DNA of 64,000 bases from a bacterium (GCA_021372515.1 JAJFUG010000072.1:64379-128378), one strand, 5' to 3'; shown: positions 17,296-26,853, numbered from the stretch's first letter. Numbers and translations are program-made. Notes: generated by a model not told the origin, from the letters alone.

Positions 17296-18471
17296 ATGGA
17301 TGAAAGATGGGCCTTTATCACGAACTACCTGTCCAGCCAGCGTGAGAAGGACTGCCTGCGCGTGCTGCGCACTCTGTGGCCCGCCGAGGCCAGCAGCCGG
17401 GTGACCTTGGACGGCCGCAGCCTGCTCAACCTGGCCACCAACGACTACCTGGGCCTGCACGGCGACCCCCGTCTGGCCGAGGCGGCCTCGCAGGCGGCCT
17501 CGCGCTGCGGCATGGGCTCGGGAGGGTCGCGCCTGATCTGCGGGACGACCCCGGCGCACGAGGAGGCCGAGACCGCCCTGGCGGCTTTCCACGGGGCCGA
17601 GGCGGCGCTGACTTTCAGCTCGGGCTATGCCGCCGGGGTGGGAGTGATCGCGGCCCTGGCCGGACGCGGCGACCGCCTGTACCTCGACCGTCTGTGCCAC
17701 GCCTCGCTGTACGATGGGGCCAGGCTGAGCGGGGCGCGCCTCGACCGCTTCCGTCACGATGACCTCGCGCACCTGCGCGGGCTGCTGGAGCGCGACAGCG
17801 GCCAGAGCGGGCGGGCCCTGGTGGTGAGCGACGCCGTGTTCAGCATGGACGGCGACCGGGCGGATGTGGCGGCCCTGGCCGCACTGTGCCGCAGCCACGG
17901 CGCGCTGTTCCTTCTGGATGAGGCCCATTCCATGGCCGTGCTGGGTCCGGGGGGACGGGGGCTGGCCGCGGCGGCGGACCTTCCGCCCGAGGACGTGCTG
18001 GTGCTGGGCACTCTGGGCAAAGCTTTCGGCCTGGCCGGGGCCTACGTGGTCTGCACCCGCGAGGTGCGCGAATACCTGGTCAACACCTGCCGCCCCTTCA
18101 TCTTCAGCACCGCGCCGCCGGCGCCGCTGGCCGCGGCGGTGGCCTGCTCCGTGGCCATAGCCGCCACCCTGGACGACCGGCGGGCCTATCTGGCCGACTT
18201 GTCCGAGCGTTTCCGCCAGGTCCTGCACGGCCTTGGCTACGGGACACTGAACAGCAGCACGCAGATCGTGCCCCTGGTCACCAAGACCCCCCAGGCCGCG
18301 CTCAACCTGTCCAACGCCCTGCGCGAGCATGGGGTGCTCGCGCCCGCGGTGCGCCCGCCCACTGTGCCGCAGGGTGCAAGCCGGGTGCGGTTCTCCCTGA
18401 GCGCTGTCCTGAGCGGTGAGGATTTCGCCCTGCTCTGCGAGGCGGTGCAACTGGCCGCCGGGAACGGTTGA
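17296..18471 (+). CDS. bioF: 8-amino-7-oxononanoate synthase
   Basis: 391 aa, PLP enzyme of the alpha-oxoamine synthase family. It condenses pimeloyl-ACP with alanine in biotin synthesis. Visible hallmarks: NLATNDYLGLHGDPR, GSGGSRLICGTTPAHEEAE, FSSGYAAGVGV, CHASLYDGARLSGA, VVSDAVFSMDGD, LLDEAHSMAVLGPGGRG and the PLP-binding TLGKAFGLAGAYV with Lys near 242. Length is normal for BioF rather than Kbl or serine palmitoyltransferase, and the convergent bioD-bioC-bioH genes support biotin. GGAG eight bases upstream of the ATG. Confidence 0.92.
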   Translation: MDERWAFITNYLSSQREKDCLRVLRTLWPAEASSRVTLDGRSLLNLATNDYLGLHGDPRLAEAASQAASRCGMGSGGSRLICGTTPAHEEAETALAAFHGAEAALTFSSGYAAGVGVIAALAGRGDRLYLDRLCHASLYDGARLSGARLDRFRHDDLAHLRGLLERDSGQSGRALVVSDAVFSMDGDRADVAALAALCRSHGALFLLDEAHSMAVLGPGGRGLAAAADLPPEDVLVLGTLGKAFGLAGAYVVCTREVREYLVNTCRPFIFSTAPPAPLAAAVACSVAIAATLDDRRAYLADLSERFRQVLHGLGYGTLNSSTQIVPLVTKTPQAALNLSNALREHGVLAPAVRPPTVPQGASRVRFSLSAVLSGEDFALLCEAVQLAAGNG

Positions 18472-18567
18472 TACCGTTTCGATGTCGAAGGTGTTTTTAC
18501 ACGGGCGGGAAACAAACCGGTAGAGGCGGGAGAACAGCTTCACTTCAATCCAATAGCAAATTCGTAG

Positions 18568-18651
18568 GGGCACGGCATGCCGTGCCCTTCTGCTTTTTCT
18601 GCCCGGACGCACACGCGATCGCGTCCGGGCGGCCACAAGGGGCCGCACCTG
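18568..18651. repeat. Composite palindromic repeat, modules A and B
   Basis: Module A is a perfect 20-base palindrome (18568-18587). It is followed by a stem with arms CCCGGACGC and GCGTCCGGG (18602-18629) and a module-B-like GGGCGGCCACAAGGGGCCGC (18627-18646). It lies in the convergent bioF/bioD gap and may act as a bidirectional terminator or message stabiliser. Confidence 0.75.
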
Positions 18652-18730
18652 CATAAGACAAACGGCTTCCCGCAATGTCCTGTCACTTAACCGCTTGACA
18701 TAAACGCTATTCAGCGGTTCTGAAGCCGTC

Positions 18731-19477
18731 TCAGTCCGCCCGGCCTGTCAGCAGGGAGCGGATCAGGCTCTCCGCCCCGGCCTCGTTCAGCGCCGCGGCC
18801 AGCTCCCGGCCGGGTAGCGGCTCCAGGCCCGCCCCGTGGATGTGCGGCAGCGGTCCCAGCACAGTCACCCCGCCGGTATCCTCGATCACTCTCCGGTTGT
18901 CCCGCTCGATAAGGCGCTCGACCCGGTCCGGTGTGCCGGGCAGGGGACGGTTGAGCACCACCGCGGCCACGTTCAGCCCGGCCGCGCGCGCCGCCTGCAG
19001 GGTGAGCAGAGTGTGGTTCAAGGTGCCCAGCGCCGCGCGCGCCACCACGATCAGCGGCAGGCCCAGGGCCGCGGCCAGCTCCAGCGTGCTGTATTTGCGG
19101 GTGAGCGGCGCCAGCAGTCCGCCGGCGCTTTCCACCAGCAGGCAGTCGTGGGTTAGGACCAGCTCGCGGCAGCCGGCCAGGATCAGCTCCGGGTCCACGG
19201 CCTGCCCTTCCTGTTCGGCAGCCAGGTGCGGCGAGGCGGGCAGACGGAAACGGTAGGGGTTCATCCGGCGCAAAAGCTCCGGGCCGGGCTTAAGCCCGGC
19301 GGTTTCCAGGCAGATTTCCAGGTCGCCCGGTTCGCCCGCCGTGACACCGGTCTGCACCGGCTTGACCGGGGCCACCCGCAGCCCGGCGCGGAAGAGCAGC
19401 ACACACAGCGCCGCGGTGACCGCGGTCTTGCCCACGCCCGTGTCGGTCCCGGTGACAAAAAATCCCCGTAGCGACAT
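18731..19477 (-). CDS. bioD: ATP-dependent dethiobiotin synthetase
   Basis: 248 aa. BioD closes the ureido ring of dethiobiotin from 7,8-diaminononanoate, CO2 and ATP. P-loop GFFVTGTDTGVGKTAVTAAL at the N-terminus, KPVQTGV with the carbamate-binding Lys, HDCLLVESAGGLLAPLTRKY and PLIVVARAALGTLNHTLLTL are all family motifs. ATG 19477 is chosen over TTG 19483 because GGAGG in the end of bioC is nine bases away. Two bases separate it from bioC. Confidence 0.93.
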   Translation of the reverse strand: MSLRGFFVTGTDTGVGKTAVTAALCVLLFRAGLRVAPVKPVQTGVTAGEPGDLEICLETAGLKPGPELLRRMNPYRFRLPASPHLAAEQEGQAVDPELILAGCRELVLTHDCLLVESAGGLLAPLTRKYSTLELAAALGLPLIVVARAALGTLNHTLLTLQAARAAGLNVAAVVLNRPLPGTPDRVERLIERDNRRVIEDTGGVTVLGPLPHIHGAGLEPLPGRELAAALNEAGAESLIRSLLTGRAD

Positions 19478-19479
19478 TC

Positions 19480-20340
19480 TCAATCACCTCCCGGCTTGAC
19501 CGCAGTGAGGAACAGCACCTCGTAACCGGCGAACACCTGGCCGTCCACCCGGTAGCTGCGGTTATAGTAGTCGATCACGCCTTGCAGCAGACGGCGCTCG
19601 GTGTCCAGGCTCATCGGACGGAAATTCGGGTTGCTCGCCCCGAGGGCCTTGATCGAGAGCATGAATTCGCGGCAGCCGGGGAAAAACTCCAGCTTGGGGC
19701 GGCTCTCGACCGTGACCCCGCTGAACCCGGCCTCGGAGAGCATCTGGCGCAGTTCCTCCGCACCGGGCAGCACCGGGCCGTAGCGCGAGGCGGCCAGACG
19801 GATGCCCAGTCGCCCGGACGAGACCCGGTAGGCCTGGCGCAGCTCGCGGAACGTGCCGCGCCCCAGGGTCGCCGCGACCAGCCGTCCGCCGGGGCGCAGC
19901 AGGCTGTGTATCCCGGCCAGGGCGCCCTCCAGCGATTCCACCCACTGCAGCGTGGTGCTGGAGGCCACCAGGTCGAAAGAGCGCCCGGCCAGGGGTAGCT
20001 TTTCGCAGTCTGCGCACAGGTAGCGGACCGCCGCGGCGCCGGGGGCGCCATTCAGGGTCCGGCGCGCCTGACCCAGCATGCCCAGGGCCAGGTCCACGGC
20101 CACCAGGCGCTCCGGGGCCAGGCGGTGCAGGATGTGCCCGGTCAGGAACCCCGTCCCGCAGCCCAGCTCCAGCACGCTGACGAGCCGGTCGCGCGTCGGC
20201 GCGCCGCCGTCCTCAGGGAAAGCCAGCTCGGCCAGCTGGAACGCGATTTCCCGCTGCAGACGGGCCTCGCGGTGGTAGCGCGCGGCGTTCTGCGAAAAGT
20301 GCAGGGCCAGGATTTTCTTGTTCAGGCGTATTTCAGCCAT
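19480..20340 (-). CDS. bioC: Malonyl-ACP O-methyltransferase
   Basis: 286 aa. BioC methylates the free carboxyl of malonyl-ACP so that it can prime pimelate synthesis by the fatty acid enzymes. SAM motif I is VLELGCGTGFLTGHIL, with DLALGMLGQAR as the acidic loop and FDLVASSTTLQWVE as the post-motif; the N-terminal NKKILALHFSQNAARYHREA is typical of BioC. ATG 20340 is used (GGAGAGA upstream); an upstream extension overlaps bioH without support. Embedded between bioH and bioD, which secures the assignment over general methyltransferases. Confidence 0.9.
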   Translation of the reverse strand: MAEIRLNKKILALHFSQNAARYHREARLQREIAFQLAELAFPEDGGAPTRDRLVSVLELGCGTGFLTGHILHRLAPERLVAVDLALGMLGQARRTLNGAPGAAAVRYLCADCEKLPLAGRSFDLVASSTTLQWVESLEGALAGIHSLLRPGGRLVAATLGRGTFRELRQAYRVSSGRLGIRLAASRYGPVLPGAEELRQMLSEAGFSGVTVESRPKLEFFPGCREFMLSIKALGASNPNFRPMSLDTERRLLQGVIDYYNRSYRVDGQVFAGYEVLFLTAVKPGGD

Positions 20341-21097
20341 TGTCTCTCCAGAGTTTTTCCACGTCGGCGATAAAGCCGCCCAGCTCATCTGTCAGCCGCC
20401 CGCAGCGGGGCCAGAACGGAAGGTGCCCCTCGCGCTCCAGCTCGATCAAGCGGGCCGCGGGCAGAGAACGGGCCAGCTCACGCCCCAGTTGCGGGGCGAT
20501 CACGCGGTCGGCCGCCCCGTGGAGGGCCAGCACTGGCACCCGTATCCCGGCCGGGAGCGGGCGTAGGTCGGTCCGCAGGAGGTATTCCAGGCCGGCGGCC
20601 AGCCAGGCCTTGTCCTGCTCCAGCCAGGCCGGCTCCAGCTCCTCGCGCAGGCGCTGACGGTGCTCTGTCTGACGCGGGCTGAACAGGTTGTCGTAGAAAT
20701 CGTCCAGCACCCGGGCAGCCGAGCCGGGCAGACGGCGCTGCATCAGGTGCAGCGCGCGCGGGTCCTGGCCTGAGGGGTTGGACTGCTCACGGATGAAACG
20801 GGCGCAGCCGGAAAGCAGAATCAGGCCGGACAGACGGTCTCCCAGCAGCGGAGCGGCCTCCAGGGCCAGCATGGCCCCCAGCGACCAGCCGGCGAGCACG
20901 AGCGGCTCATTTGCCGGCGCCACGCTCTCCAGGTGACCGGCCAGGACCGTGGCCCAGCGCTCCGGGCGCTCCAGACGCAAATGGCCGGCCAGGTTGGGGT
21001 GAAGGCAGGGCGTTCCGGTCGAGGCGGACAGGGCTCCGGTCAGCGGGGCGAACACCCGGCTGTCCGTGGCCCAGCCGTGCAGCCAGACTGAAAGCAT
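20333..21097 (-). CDS. bioH: Pimeloyl-ACP methyl ester esterase-like alpha/beta hydrolase
   Basis: 254 aa. Alpha/beta hydrolase with oxyanion stretch LHGWATDSRVF, nucleophile elbow LAGWSLGAMLALEAA, Asp in ALHGAADRVI and His in EREGHLPFW. BioH removes the methyl ester that BioC added, releasing pimeloyl-ACP. The GWSLG elbow and overlap (8 bases) with bioC make BioH the best name, although isofunctional esterases (BioG, BioK) differ little by eye. ATG at 21097; ribosome site distant (GGAAGG). Confidence 0.82.
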   Translation of the reverse strand: MLSVWLHGWATDSRVFAPLTGALSASTGTPCLHPNLAGHLRLERPERWATVLAGHLESVAPANEPLVLAGWSLGAMLALEAAPLLGDRLSGLILLSGCARFIREQSNPSGQDPRALHLMQRRLPGSAARVLDDFYDNLFSPRQTEHRQRLREELEPAWLEQDKAWLAAGLEYLLRTDLRPLPAGIRVPVLALHGAADRVIAPQLGRELARSLPAARLIELEREGHLPFWPRCGRLTDELGGFIADVEKLWRDNG

Positions 21098-21118
21098 GGT
21101 CCGCGGTCGATCCTTCCA

Positions 21119-21163
21119 GAAAAAAGGCCCCTTGTCCAGTCTCACTCTGCGCAAGGGGCCTTG
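21119..21163 (-). terminator. Rho-independent terminator after the first DUF2723 gene
   Basis: Minus strand stem AAGGCCCCTTG / CAAGGGGCCTT with a 17-base loop, followed by TTTTTT. Confidence 0.75.
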
Positions 21164-21185
21164 TCCGTTGGTTTTTACATCACAA

Positions 21186-23942
21186 TCAGCGCGCGGTCAC
21201 ACCGAAAGCCGTGTTCAGGTCGATCTGGCCGGTGGCGCGGTAAGCCTCGAGCAGCGGGGTGACCCGGGCCGTCTCATCCGGGAAAGACTTGATGAAACGC
21301 TCCAGCACCTGGGCGGCTTTCTCCTTGTCGCCGGACTGTTTGTGGATCACGAAAAGGCTGGCGTAGCCATCGCGGTAATGCGGGTCGAGCTCCAGGCTTT
21401 TCTCCACGAACCGGGCCGCCTGGTCGAAAGCGCCGTTGTTCATCGCTAACTGGGCGGTCTGGGTGTACCAGACCGGGAGGTTCTGACCCTGGGCCGTGGC
21501 GAACGAATCGAGCATGGCCAGGGCGTTGTCGTACTGCCCGGCACGGCAGTAGAGCGAGGCCAGGGCGAAATCCCAGCGGTGGCGCTCCTGCATGAACGAG
21601 CGGGCGCGCAGGTTGGCCTCCATCGCCTTCTCGGCCTGGCCGTGCTGCAGGTACACGCTGCCCAGGTAGGCGAACGGCGCGGCGAAATGTTCCACCAGAC
21701 GGATATCGGCGTCCTCGCGGCTCTCGCTCTCGCGGAAGAACGAATCATATTTGTAGACATCGTAGATCAGGTGGCGCGTGCCCTCGATGTCCAGGCAGAT
21801 TCCGTTCTCGCCCAGCGGGGCCAGGTTGGAGTCGGAGGCGGCCAGGGTTTCGCTCCGGACCGGGTTGACCTTGTAGAGCGAGCCGACCATGGTCAGGTAG
21901 GGGTCGAGCCCCGCGCGGTTCGAGGGCGGAACTGTGGTGGTGAAATAGACCGGTTTCTGCCACTTGTTTGTACGCAGGATGTCGAGGATCATGATGTCCT
22001 TGACGTACATGACCGAGTTCTTGGCGAAAGTGAGTTCGACCTCGCCGAACTTGAATTTCATCTCCTTGTCCAGGAGGAAAGGCCGCAGGCCCATGATCTG
22101 CTGCTCGGTGTAGCTGATCGGGACTTTCGGCTCCTGGTTGCGCATCTGGCGGATGTACCAGTCGGTGTTGAGCAGGCTGAGGTTCACCACCCGGCAGTCC
22201 TTGCGCACACCCTCCACCTCCTGGATGTACCAGAGCGGGAACGTGTCGTTGTCGCCGTTGGTGAACAGTATCCCGTTCGGCTCCATGGAGTTCATGATGT
22301 TGCGGGCATAGACCGGGGGTACGTAGTTGTCGGCGCGGGAGGACTTGCTCCAGTTGGCGTACAGCGGGACAAAGGCCGGCGCCAGGAACAGCAGTCCCAA
22401 CAGCAGGAACACCGGCCGCGCCAGGATCGGCTTGGCGCTGTCCACCCGGAACGCCAGGCGCAGGCGGTTGACAATACCCGCCAGGCCCAGGCCGCACCAG
22501 AGGCCGAAGAAGGCGTAGGAGACCATGAAGAAGTAGTCCCGCTCGCGCACCTCGTGCATGTCCTGGTTCGGGTAGGCGCCCTGGGCCTGGGTGTAGCCGA
22601 GCTTGAAGTTCATGTAGGTGTTCAGGATCAGCCCGGTGACCAGGAACGTGGTCAGCCAGAACCAGAACGATTTCCTCTCGTGGCGCCAGTGCTCGTAGGC
22701 CCCGTAGACCCCGAGCAGGATGAACACGGTCGAGACTGCGGTGTTACCGAACTGCCAGCCGAAATATTTGAAGTAGAACGGGATGTTGTACTTGAAATAC
22801 ACACCGATGTTGCCGATCAGGTCGGACGCCGAGCTGACCGCATCCTTGCCGGTGATCATGCTCCAGACCTGGCGCGGCAGGATGCCGTAGGCGCTGCCGT
22901 ACTGCTCGCGCCCGATCACGGCCCAGAGCGCGGCCAGGTTGTCGGGCTGGCCCTCGTTGATCGGCGGCAGCAGCCCGGAGCGGATCAGCAGGTAGAGATG
23001 GATGCTGAAGCCTAACAGGAACAGTCCCAGCGCGGTGAGAAAGAAATTGAGCGAGCGCTCGCGCACGGCCCAGAACAGGCATCCCGCCAGGAGCATCGCT
23101 CCCAGGAACAGCGTCGGCCAGCTTTCCACGAAATTGTAGAACCCGCCCAGCACCCCCAGCAACGCGGCCAGGTGAAGATAAATCGATACAAAAATCCCGG
23201 TCCCGCCGCTCGTTTTCTGGTTAAGGTGCTGCGCCACGGCGTTAAGGTCCAGGCCTTTCATCACCAGCAGGTACAGCCCGGCGAAACAGCCCAGCACCGA
23301 GAGCCAGTAGCTGCGCTGGTCACGGTCGTGCAACAGGGTGTAGACCACCACCGCCGGGGCGATCAGAAGCACTATCAGATGGTTGGCGATCGAGAGGCTG
23401 ACGATGTAGATCACCAGCAACAGGACATTTTTCACGTGTCTCTGGTCGGTCAGCGAGCCCATGTAGGTCATCAGCCAGCCCACCAGGAGCATGGTCGCCG
23501 TGGCGATGGCGTAGACCTCGGCCTCGGTGCAGTTGGTCCAGACCGAAAAGAGGAACGGGGTGATGAAAGCGGCGGCCAGTCCTCCGCCGTGCACCACCAG
23601 CCGTCCCGCCGCGCTGCGGCTGTCCTCGACCATATTCTGGAGCACCTTGACCGCGACCAGGTAGAGCAGCATCGCGCAGACCGAGCCGCAGATCACCGAG
23701 AGGAAATTCAGGCGCTCGGCGACAGAGAACGGCAGCGGCAGGACCGAGATCGTGCGGCCCAGGACAACGAACAGCGGGGTTCCGGGCGGATGGGGGATGC
23801 CGAGGGTGTAGGAGGCGGCCAGGAACTCTCCGGCATCCCAGAATGTGACAGTGGGCGCCATGGTCAGGGTGAGAATGAGCATGACGAAGAGAAAGGCGAC
23901 GGCTGCGCCGATGTAGTATTCCCTGCTGTACATTTTTTCCAT
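21186..23942 (-). CDS. DUF2723 (TMEM260-like) membrane protein with TPR tail, copy 1
   Basis: 918 aa. The N-terminal 500 residues contain about 12 hydrophobic segments; the first periplasmic loop carries TFWDAGEFLAASYTLGIPHP, the DUF2723 signature with acidic residues placed as in GT-C mannosyltransferases. Relatives include TMEM260, reported as a protein O-mannosyltransferase (GT117). The soluble C-terminal part has a conserved NGDNDTFPLWYIQEVEGVRK stretch, then TPR-like helices (about residues 740-900). Inferred role: transfer of a lipid-linked sugar to secreted proteins. Adjacent paralogue at 24100 has the same layout. ATG 23942; an internal ATG three codons later is nearer a purine-rich site. 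Confidence 0.85.
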   Translation of the reverse strand: MEKMYSREYYIGAAVAFLFVMLILTLTMAPTVTFWDAGEFLAASYTLGIPHPPGTPLFVVLGRTISVLPLPFSVAERLNFLSVICGSVCAMLLYLVAVKVLQNMVEDSRSAAGRLVVHGGGLAAAFITPFLFSVWTNCTEAEVYAIATATMLLVGWLMTYMGSLTDQRHVKNVLLLVIYIVSLSIANHLIVLLIAPAVVVYTLLHDRDQRSYWLSVLGCFAGLYLLVMKGLDLNAVAQHLNQKTSGGTGIFVSIYLHLAALLGVLGGFYNFVESWPTLFLGAMLLAGCLFWAVRERSLNFFLTALGLFLLGFSIHLYLLIRSGLLPPINEGQPDNLAALWAVIGREQYGSAYGILPRQVWSMITGKDAVSSASDLIGNIGVYFKYNIPFYFKYFGWQFGNTAVSTVFILLGVYGAYEHWRHERKSFWFWLTTFLVTGLILNTYMNFKLGYTQAQGAYPNQDMHEVRERDYFFMVSYAFFGLWCGLGLAGIVNRLRLAFRVDSAKPILARPVFLLLGLLFLAPAFVPLYANWSKSSRADNYVPPVYARNIMNSMEPNGILFTNGDNDTFPLWYIQEVEGVRKDCRVVNLSLLNTDWYIRQMRNQEPKVPISYTEQQIMGLRPFLLDKEMKFKFGEVELTFAKNSVMYVKDIMILDILRTNKWQKPVYFTTTVPPSNRAGLDPYLTMVGSLYKVNPVRSETLAASDSNLAPLGENGICLDIEGTRHLIYDVYKYDSFFRESESREDADIRLVEHFAAPFAYLGSVYLQHGQAEKAMEANLRARSFMQERHRWDFALASLYCRAGQYDNALAMLDSFATAQGQNLPVWYTQTAQLAMNNGAFDQAARFVEKSLELDPHYRDGYASLFVIHKQSGDKEKAAQVLERFIKSFPDETARVTPLLEAYRATGQIDLNTAFGVTAR

Positions 23943-24004
23943 GGTGTCGGGAGAACCCTCTACTGAGTGGGCCGGTTGAATCGGAAATGACGGTTCAGGC
24001 CAAA

Positions 24005-24033
24005 AAACTAATCAATAAGACGTTCGCAATCAA
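24005..24033 (-). promoter_or_regulatory. Possible promoter of DUF2723 copy 1
   Basis: Minus strand TTGATT (24033-24028), 17-base spacer, TAGTTT (24010-24005) in an A+T-rich gap. Confidence 0.45.
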
Positions 24034-24057
24034 GTAAATACTGCCGTCAATAAAAAA

Positions 24058-24083
24058 GGTCCGGGCTGCGCAGCCCGGACCTT
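24058..24083 (-). terminator. Rho-independent terminator after the second DUF2723 gene
   Basis: GGTCCGGGCTGC/GCAGCCCGGACC perfect 12-base arms, followed on the minus strand by TTTTTTATT; 17 bases past the stop codon. Confidence 0.85.
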
Positions 24084-24099
24084 GGGCCGACAACGTGTT

Positions 24100-26853
24100 T
24101 TACTGCCTCTTCTGGGGCGCGATGTTGAAAGCGCGGGTCAGGTTGAAATCACCAGTGGTCTGGTAGCGTTCCAGTTCCTGAGCCACTACGGTGTCGGCGG
24201 GGAACTGTTTCAGGTACATCTGTAGCGCCGCCGAGGCCGAATCCTGGCGGCCGAGGTGGTTCTGGAGCATGAACAGGTGGGCGTAGCCCTCCCTGTAATC
24301 GGGATGGACCTCGAGGGTATGGTGCAGTATCGACACGGCCAAGGCGGGTTTGCCGTTGTTGGCGGCGGTCTCGGCCAAGCTGGAATAGAGCATGGGCGGC
24401 GCGCTCAGCGAGTCGAGCATCCGGAACGCCTCAGCGGGACGGCCGAGTTCGAGCAGCAGGCTCCCGAGCGTGTAATCCAACTGGCGACTCCAGTTGCCGC
24501 CCTGGGTGAGGAACTTGCGGGCCAGCAGCCGGGTCTGAAGCGAGGACTCGAGGTCGCCGCGGATATTCTGGCCGAAACTGAGAAACACCAGGGGCGAGCC
24601 GGTGCGGTTCAGGGTCTCGGCGTCCTCGCCCTCCAGCTTGCGGCCCTGGTCGAAAAACGTATCGAATTTGTAGACATGGCTGTAGAGGCTGTCCGTGACC
24701 CGGATGTTGACATATGTGTTCGGGTCGCCGGTGGGCGCGATGGCCGAATCCCGCAGGGCCAGTGCCTCGGCTTTCTCCGGGTTCAGGCGCGTGACCATCC
24801 CCTCCATGGTGCAGTAGGGGTTGAGCTTGGTCCGGCCATCCGGCGGGGTGGTGTTGGTGAAATAGATCGGGCGTTTCCAGTGGTTGTTGCGCACGATATC
24901 CAGGACAATGATATCCTTGACCCAGATAGTTTCACCCTTGTCGAAACTCAGGTCCACACTGTCCATCCTGAAACGCATCGGCTTTTCCAGGACGAAACCG
25001 TACAACTTGTCCAGGGTCGAGTCACTGTAGCCGATGGGCAGACGGGGCTCGCGGTCGCGCATCTGGCGGATGTACCAGTTCAGGTTGAGCAGGCTGAGGT
25101 TGACCACCCGGCAGTCCTTGCGCAGGCCCTCCACCTCCTGGGCGTACCAGAGCGGGAACGTGTCGTTGTCGCCGTTGGTGAACAGGATCGCGTCCTTGTC
25201 CAGCGAGTTCAGCACGTTGCGGGCATAGACCTGCGGGATGTGGTTGCCGCTGCGCTCGGCTTTGGACCAGTTGAGTCCCATCGGCAGAAAGGCCGTGCAC
25301 AGCAGGGCCGTGCCCAGCACGCCGAAAACGGTGCGCTCGCCGGGGCCGGCTGCACCGGAGCCCAGCATGGCGCTTCGCAGACGGTTGACCAGGGCGGCGA
25401 GCCCCAGGCCCGACCAGACCCCGAAGAACACGAAAGAGACGAGGAAGAAATAGTCGCGCTCGCGCACCTCGTGCAGGCCATTGCCCGGATACTTGTCGCG
25501 CGAGAGCATGAACTCGAGCTTGAAATTCATGTAGATGTTCAGGACCATCCCGGTGACCAGGAACACGGTCAGCCAGAACCAGAAACTCTTGCGGTCGATC
25601 CGCCAGTGCTCGAAAGCGCCGTAGAGCCCGATCAGGAAAAACAGGAAACTCAGGGCCGGGCCGCCGTACTGCCAGCCGAAATACTTGGTGTAGAACGGGA
25701 CATTGTGCGCGAAAAAGACCTGGATGTTCTCAACCAGGTCGCTCAGCGAGGTCACCGCGGTCTTGCCGGTGATCACGGTCCAGGCCTGGCGCGGCAGAAG
25801 GCCGTAGGCGCTGCCGTACTGCTCGCGGCCGATCTCGGCCCAAAAAGCGGCGAAAGTGCTGGGGTTGCCCTCGTTGAGCGGCGGGTTTAGACCGGAGCGG
25901 ATCAGCAGGAAAAGATGGATGCTGAAGCCCAGCAGGAACAAGGCCGCGGCCAGCCAGACAAACCCCAGGGCCCGCTTGCGTCCGGCCCACCACAGCGCGG
26001 CCACGCTAAGCAGAAGGCCGAGGATGAATGCGCCCCAGCTCTGCACGTGCGCCCCCAGACGGAACAAGACCTCGGGCAGGCCGGAGACCAGGCTCCAGAG
26101 GATTGTCCCCAGGTGCAGCGGCCCGCCGGAGTGGTGCTTGTCCAACGTGGCTCCCACCTTGTCCAGGTCCAGCCCTTTGAGGACCATAATGTACAGGCCC
26201 ACCAGGGACAGGATGATAGAGAGCCAGTAATTACGTCGCTCCGGCTCGTTCAGTAGCACGTAGACCACCACCGCCGGGGCCACCAGCAGGACTATCAGGT
26301 GGTTGGCGATGGACAGCGCCACCAGGTAGATGATCAGCAGCAGGATACGCTGTGTGCGGAGCGGATTATCGACCGAGCCCATTTTCAGGCAGAGCCAGGA
26401 ACAGAGCAGGATCGTGGCCATGGCCGCGGCGTAAACCTCGAACTCGGTCACGTTGGTCCACTCGGTGAACAGGAATGCCGGTATGATAGCCGCGGCCGCG
26501 GCGCCGCCCAGCACTACCAGCCGTCTACCTGGGGCCTGACGGTTGCCGGCGAGCTTTTCGAGCAGGTGGGCCGCGATCAGGTAGATCAGCACGGCACTGG
26601 CTACACCACAGAGCACCGAGACGAAATTCAGGCGCGGCGCGATCTCAAAGGGCAGCGGAAGGCTGCAGACCACGCGCCCGATGTTCACGAACAACGGTGT
26701 GCCGGGCGGATGGGGAATGCCCAGGGTGTAGGCTGCGGAGAGAAACTCGCCCGCATCCCAGAAAGTGACCGTGGGAGCCATGGTGAGAATGTAGGCGACA
26801 AGGACAAGAATCCCGGTCAGAGCGGCCCCGATGAAATGATCTTTTGTGTGCAT
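24100..26853 (-). CDS. DUF2723 (TMEM260-like) membrane protein with TPR tail, copy 2
   Basis: 917 aa, collinear with the gene at 21186 over its whole length: TFWDAGEFLSAAYTLGIPHP in the first loop, about 12 membrane segments, ANHLIVLLVAPAVVVYVLL, then NGDNDTFPLWYAQEVEGLRK and helical repeats. The two are clearly paralogues but diverged over much of the sequence, so the duplication is not recent. Each has its own terminator; a promoter for this copy was not found. Likely a GT-C transferase acting in the inner membrane on exported proteins; different acceptor or donor specificities may explain keeping both. Confidence 0.85.
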   Translation of the reverse strand: MHTKDHFIGAALTGILVLVAYILTMAPTVTFWDAGEFLSAAYTLGIPHPPGTPLFVNIGRVVCSLPLPFEIAPRLNFVSVLCGVASAVLIYLIAAHLLEKLAGNRQAPGRRLVVLGGAAAAAIIPAFLFTEWTNVTEFEVYAAAMATILLCSWLCLKMGSVDNPLRTQRILLLIIYLVALSIANHLIVLLVAPAVVVYVLLNEPERRNYWLSIILSLVGLYIMVLKGLDLDKVGATLDKHHSGGPLHLGTILWSLVSGLPEVLFRLGAHVQSWGAFILGLLLSVAALWWAGRKRALGFVWLAAALFLLGFSIHLFLLIRSGLNPPLNEGNPSTFAAFWAEIGREQYGSAYGLLPRQAWTVITGKTAVTSLSDLVENIQVFFAHNVPFYTKYFGWQYGGPALSFLFFLIGLYGAFEHWRIDRKSFWFWLTVFLVTGMVLNIYMNFKLEFMLSRDKYPGNGLHEVRERDYFFLVSFVFFGVWSGLGLAALVNRLRSAMLGSGAAGPGERTVFGVLGTALLCTAFLPMGLNWSKAERSGNHIPQVYARNVLNSLDKDAILFTNGDNDTFPLWYAQEVEGLRKDCRVVNLSLLNLNWYIRQMRDREPRLPIGYSDSTLDKLYGFVLEKPMRFRMDSVDLSFDKGETIWVKDIIVLDIVRNNHWKRPIYFTNTTPPDGRTKLNPYCTMEGMVTRLNPEKAEALALRDSAIAPTGDPNTYVNIRVTDSLYSHVYKFDTFFDQGRKLEGEDAETLNRTGSPLVFLSFGQNIRGDLESSLQTRLLARKFLTQGGNWSRQLDYTLGSLLLELGRPAEAFRMLDSLSAPPMLYSSLAETAANNGKPALAVSILHHTLEVHPDYREGYAHLFMLQNHLGRQDSASAALQMYLKQFPADTVVAQELERYQTTGDFNLTRAFNIAPQKRQ

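Noticed and set aside
18568-18651. CRISPR or phage attachment repeat
   Set aside because: The units are single palindromes with no regular spacers and no cas genes; they fit REP-like elements.
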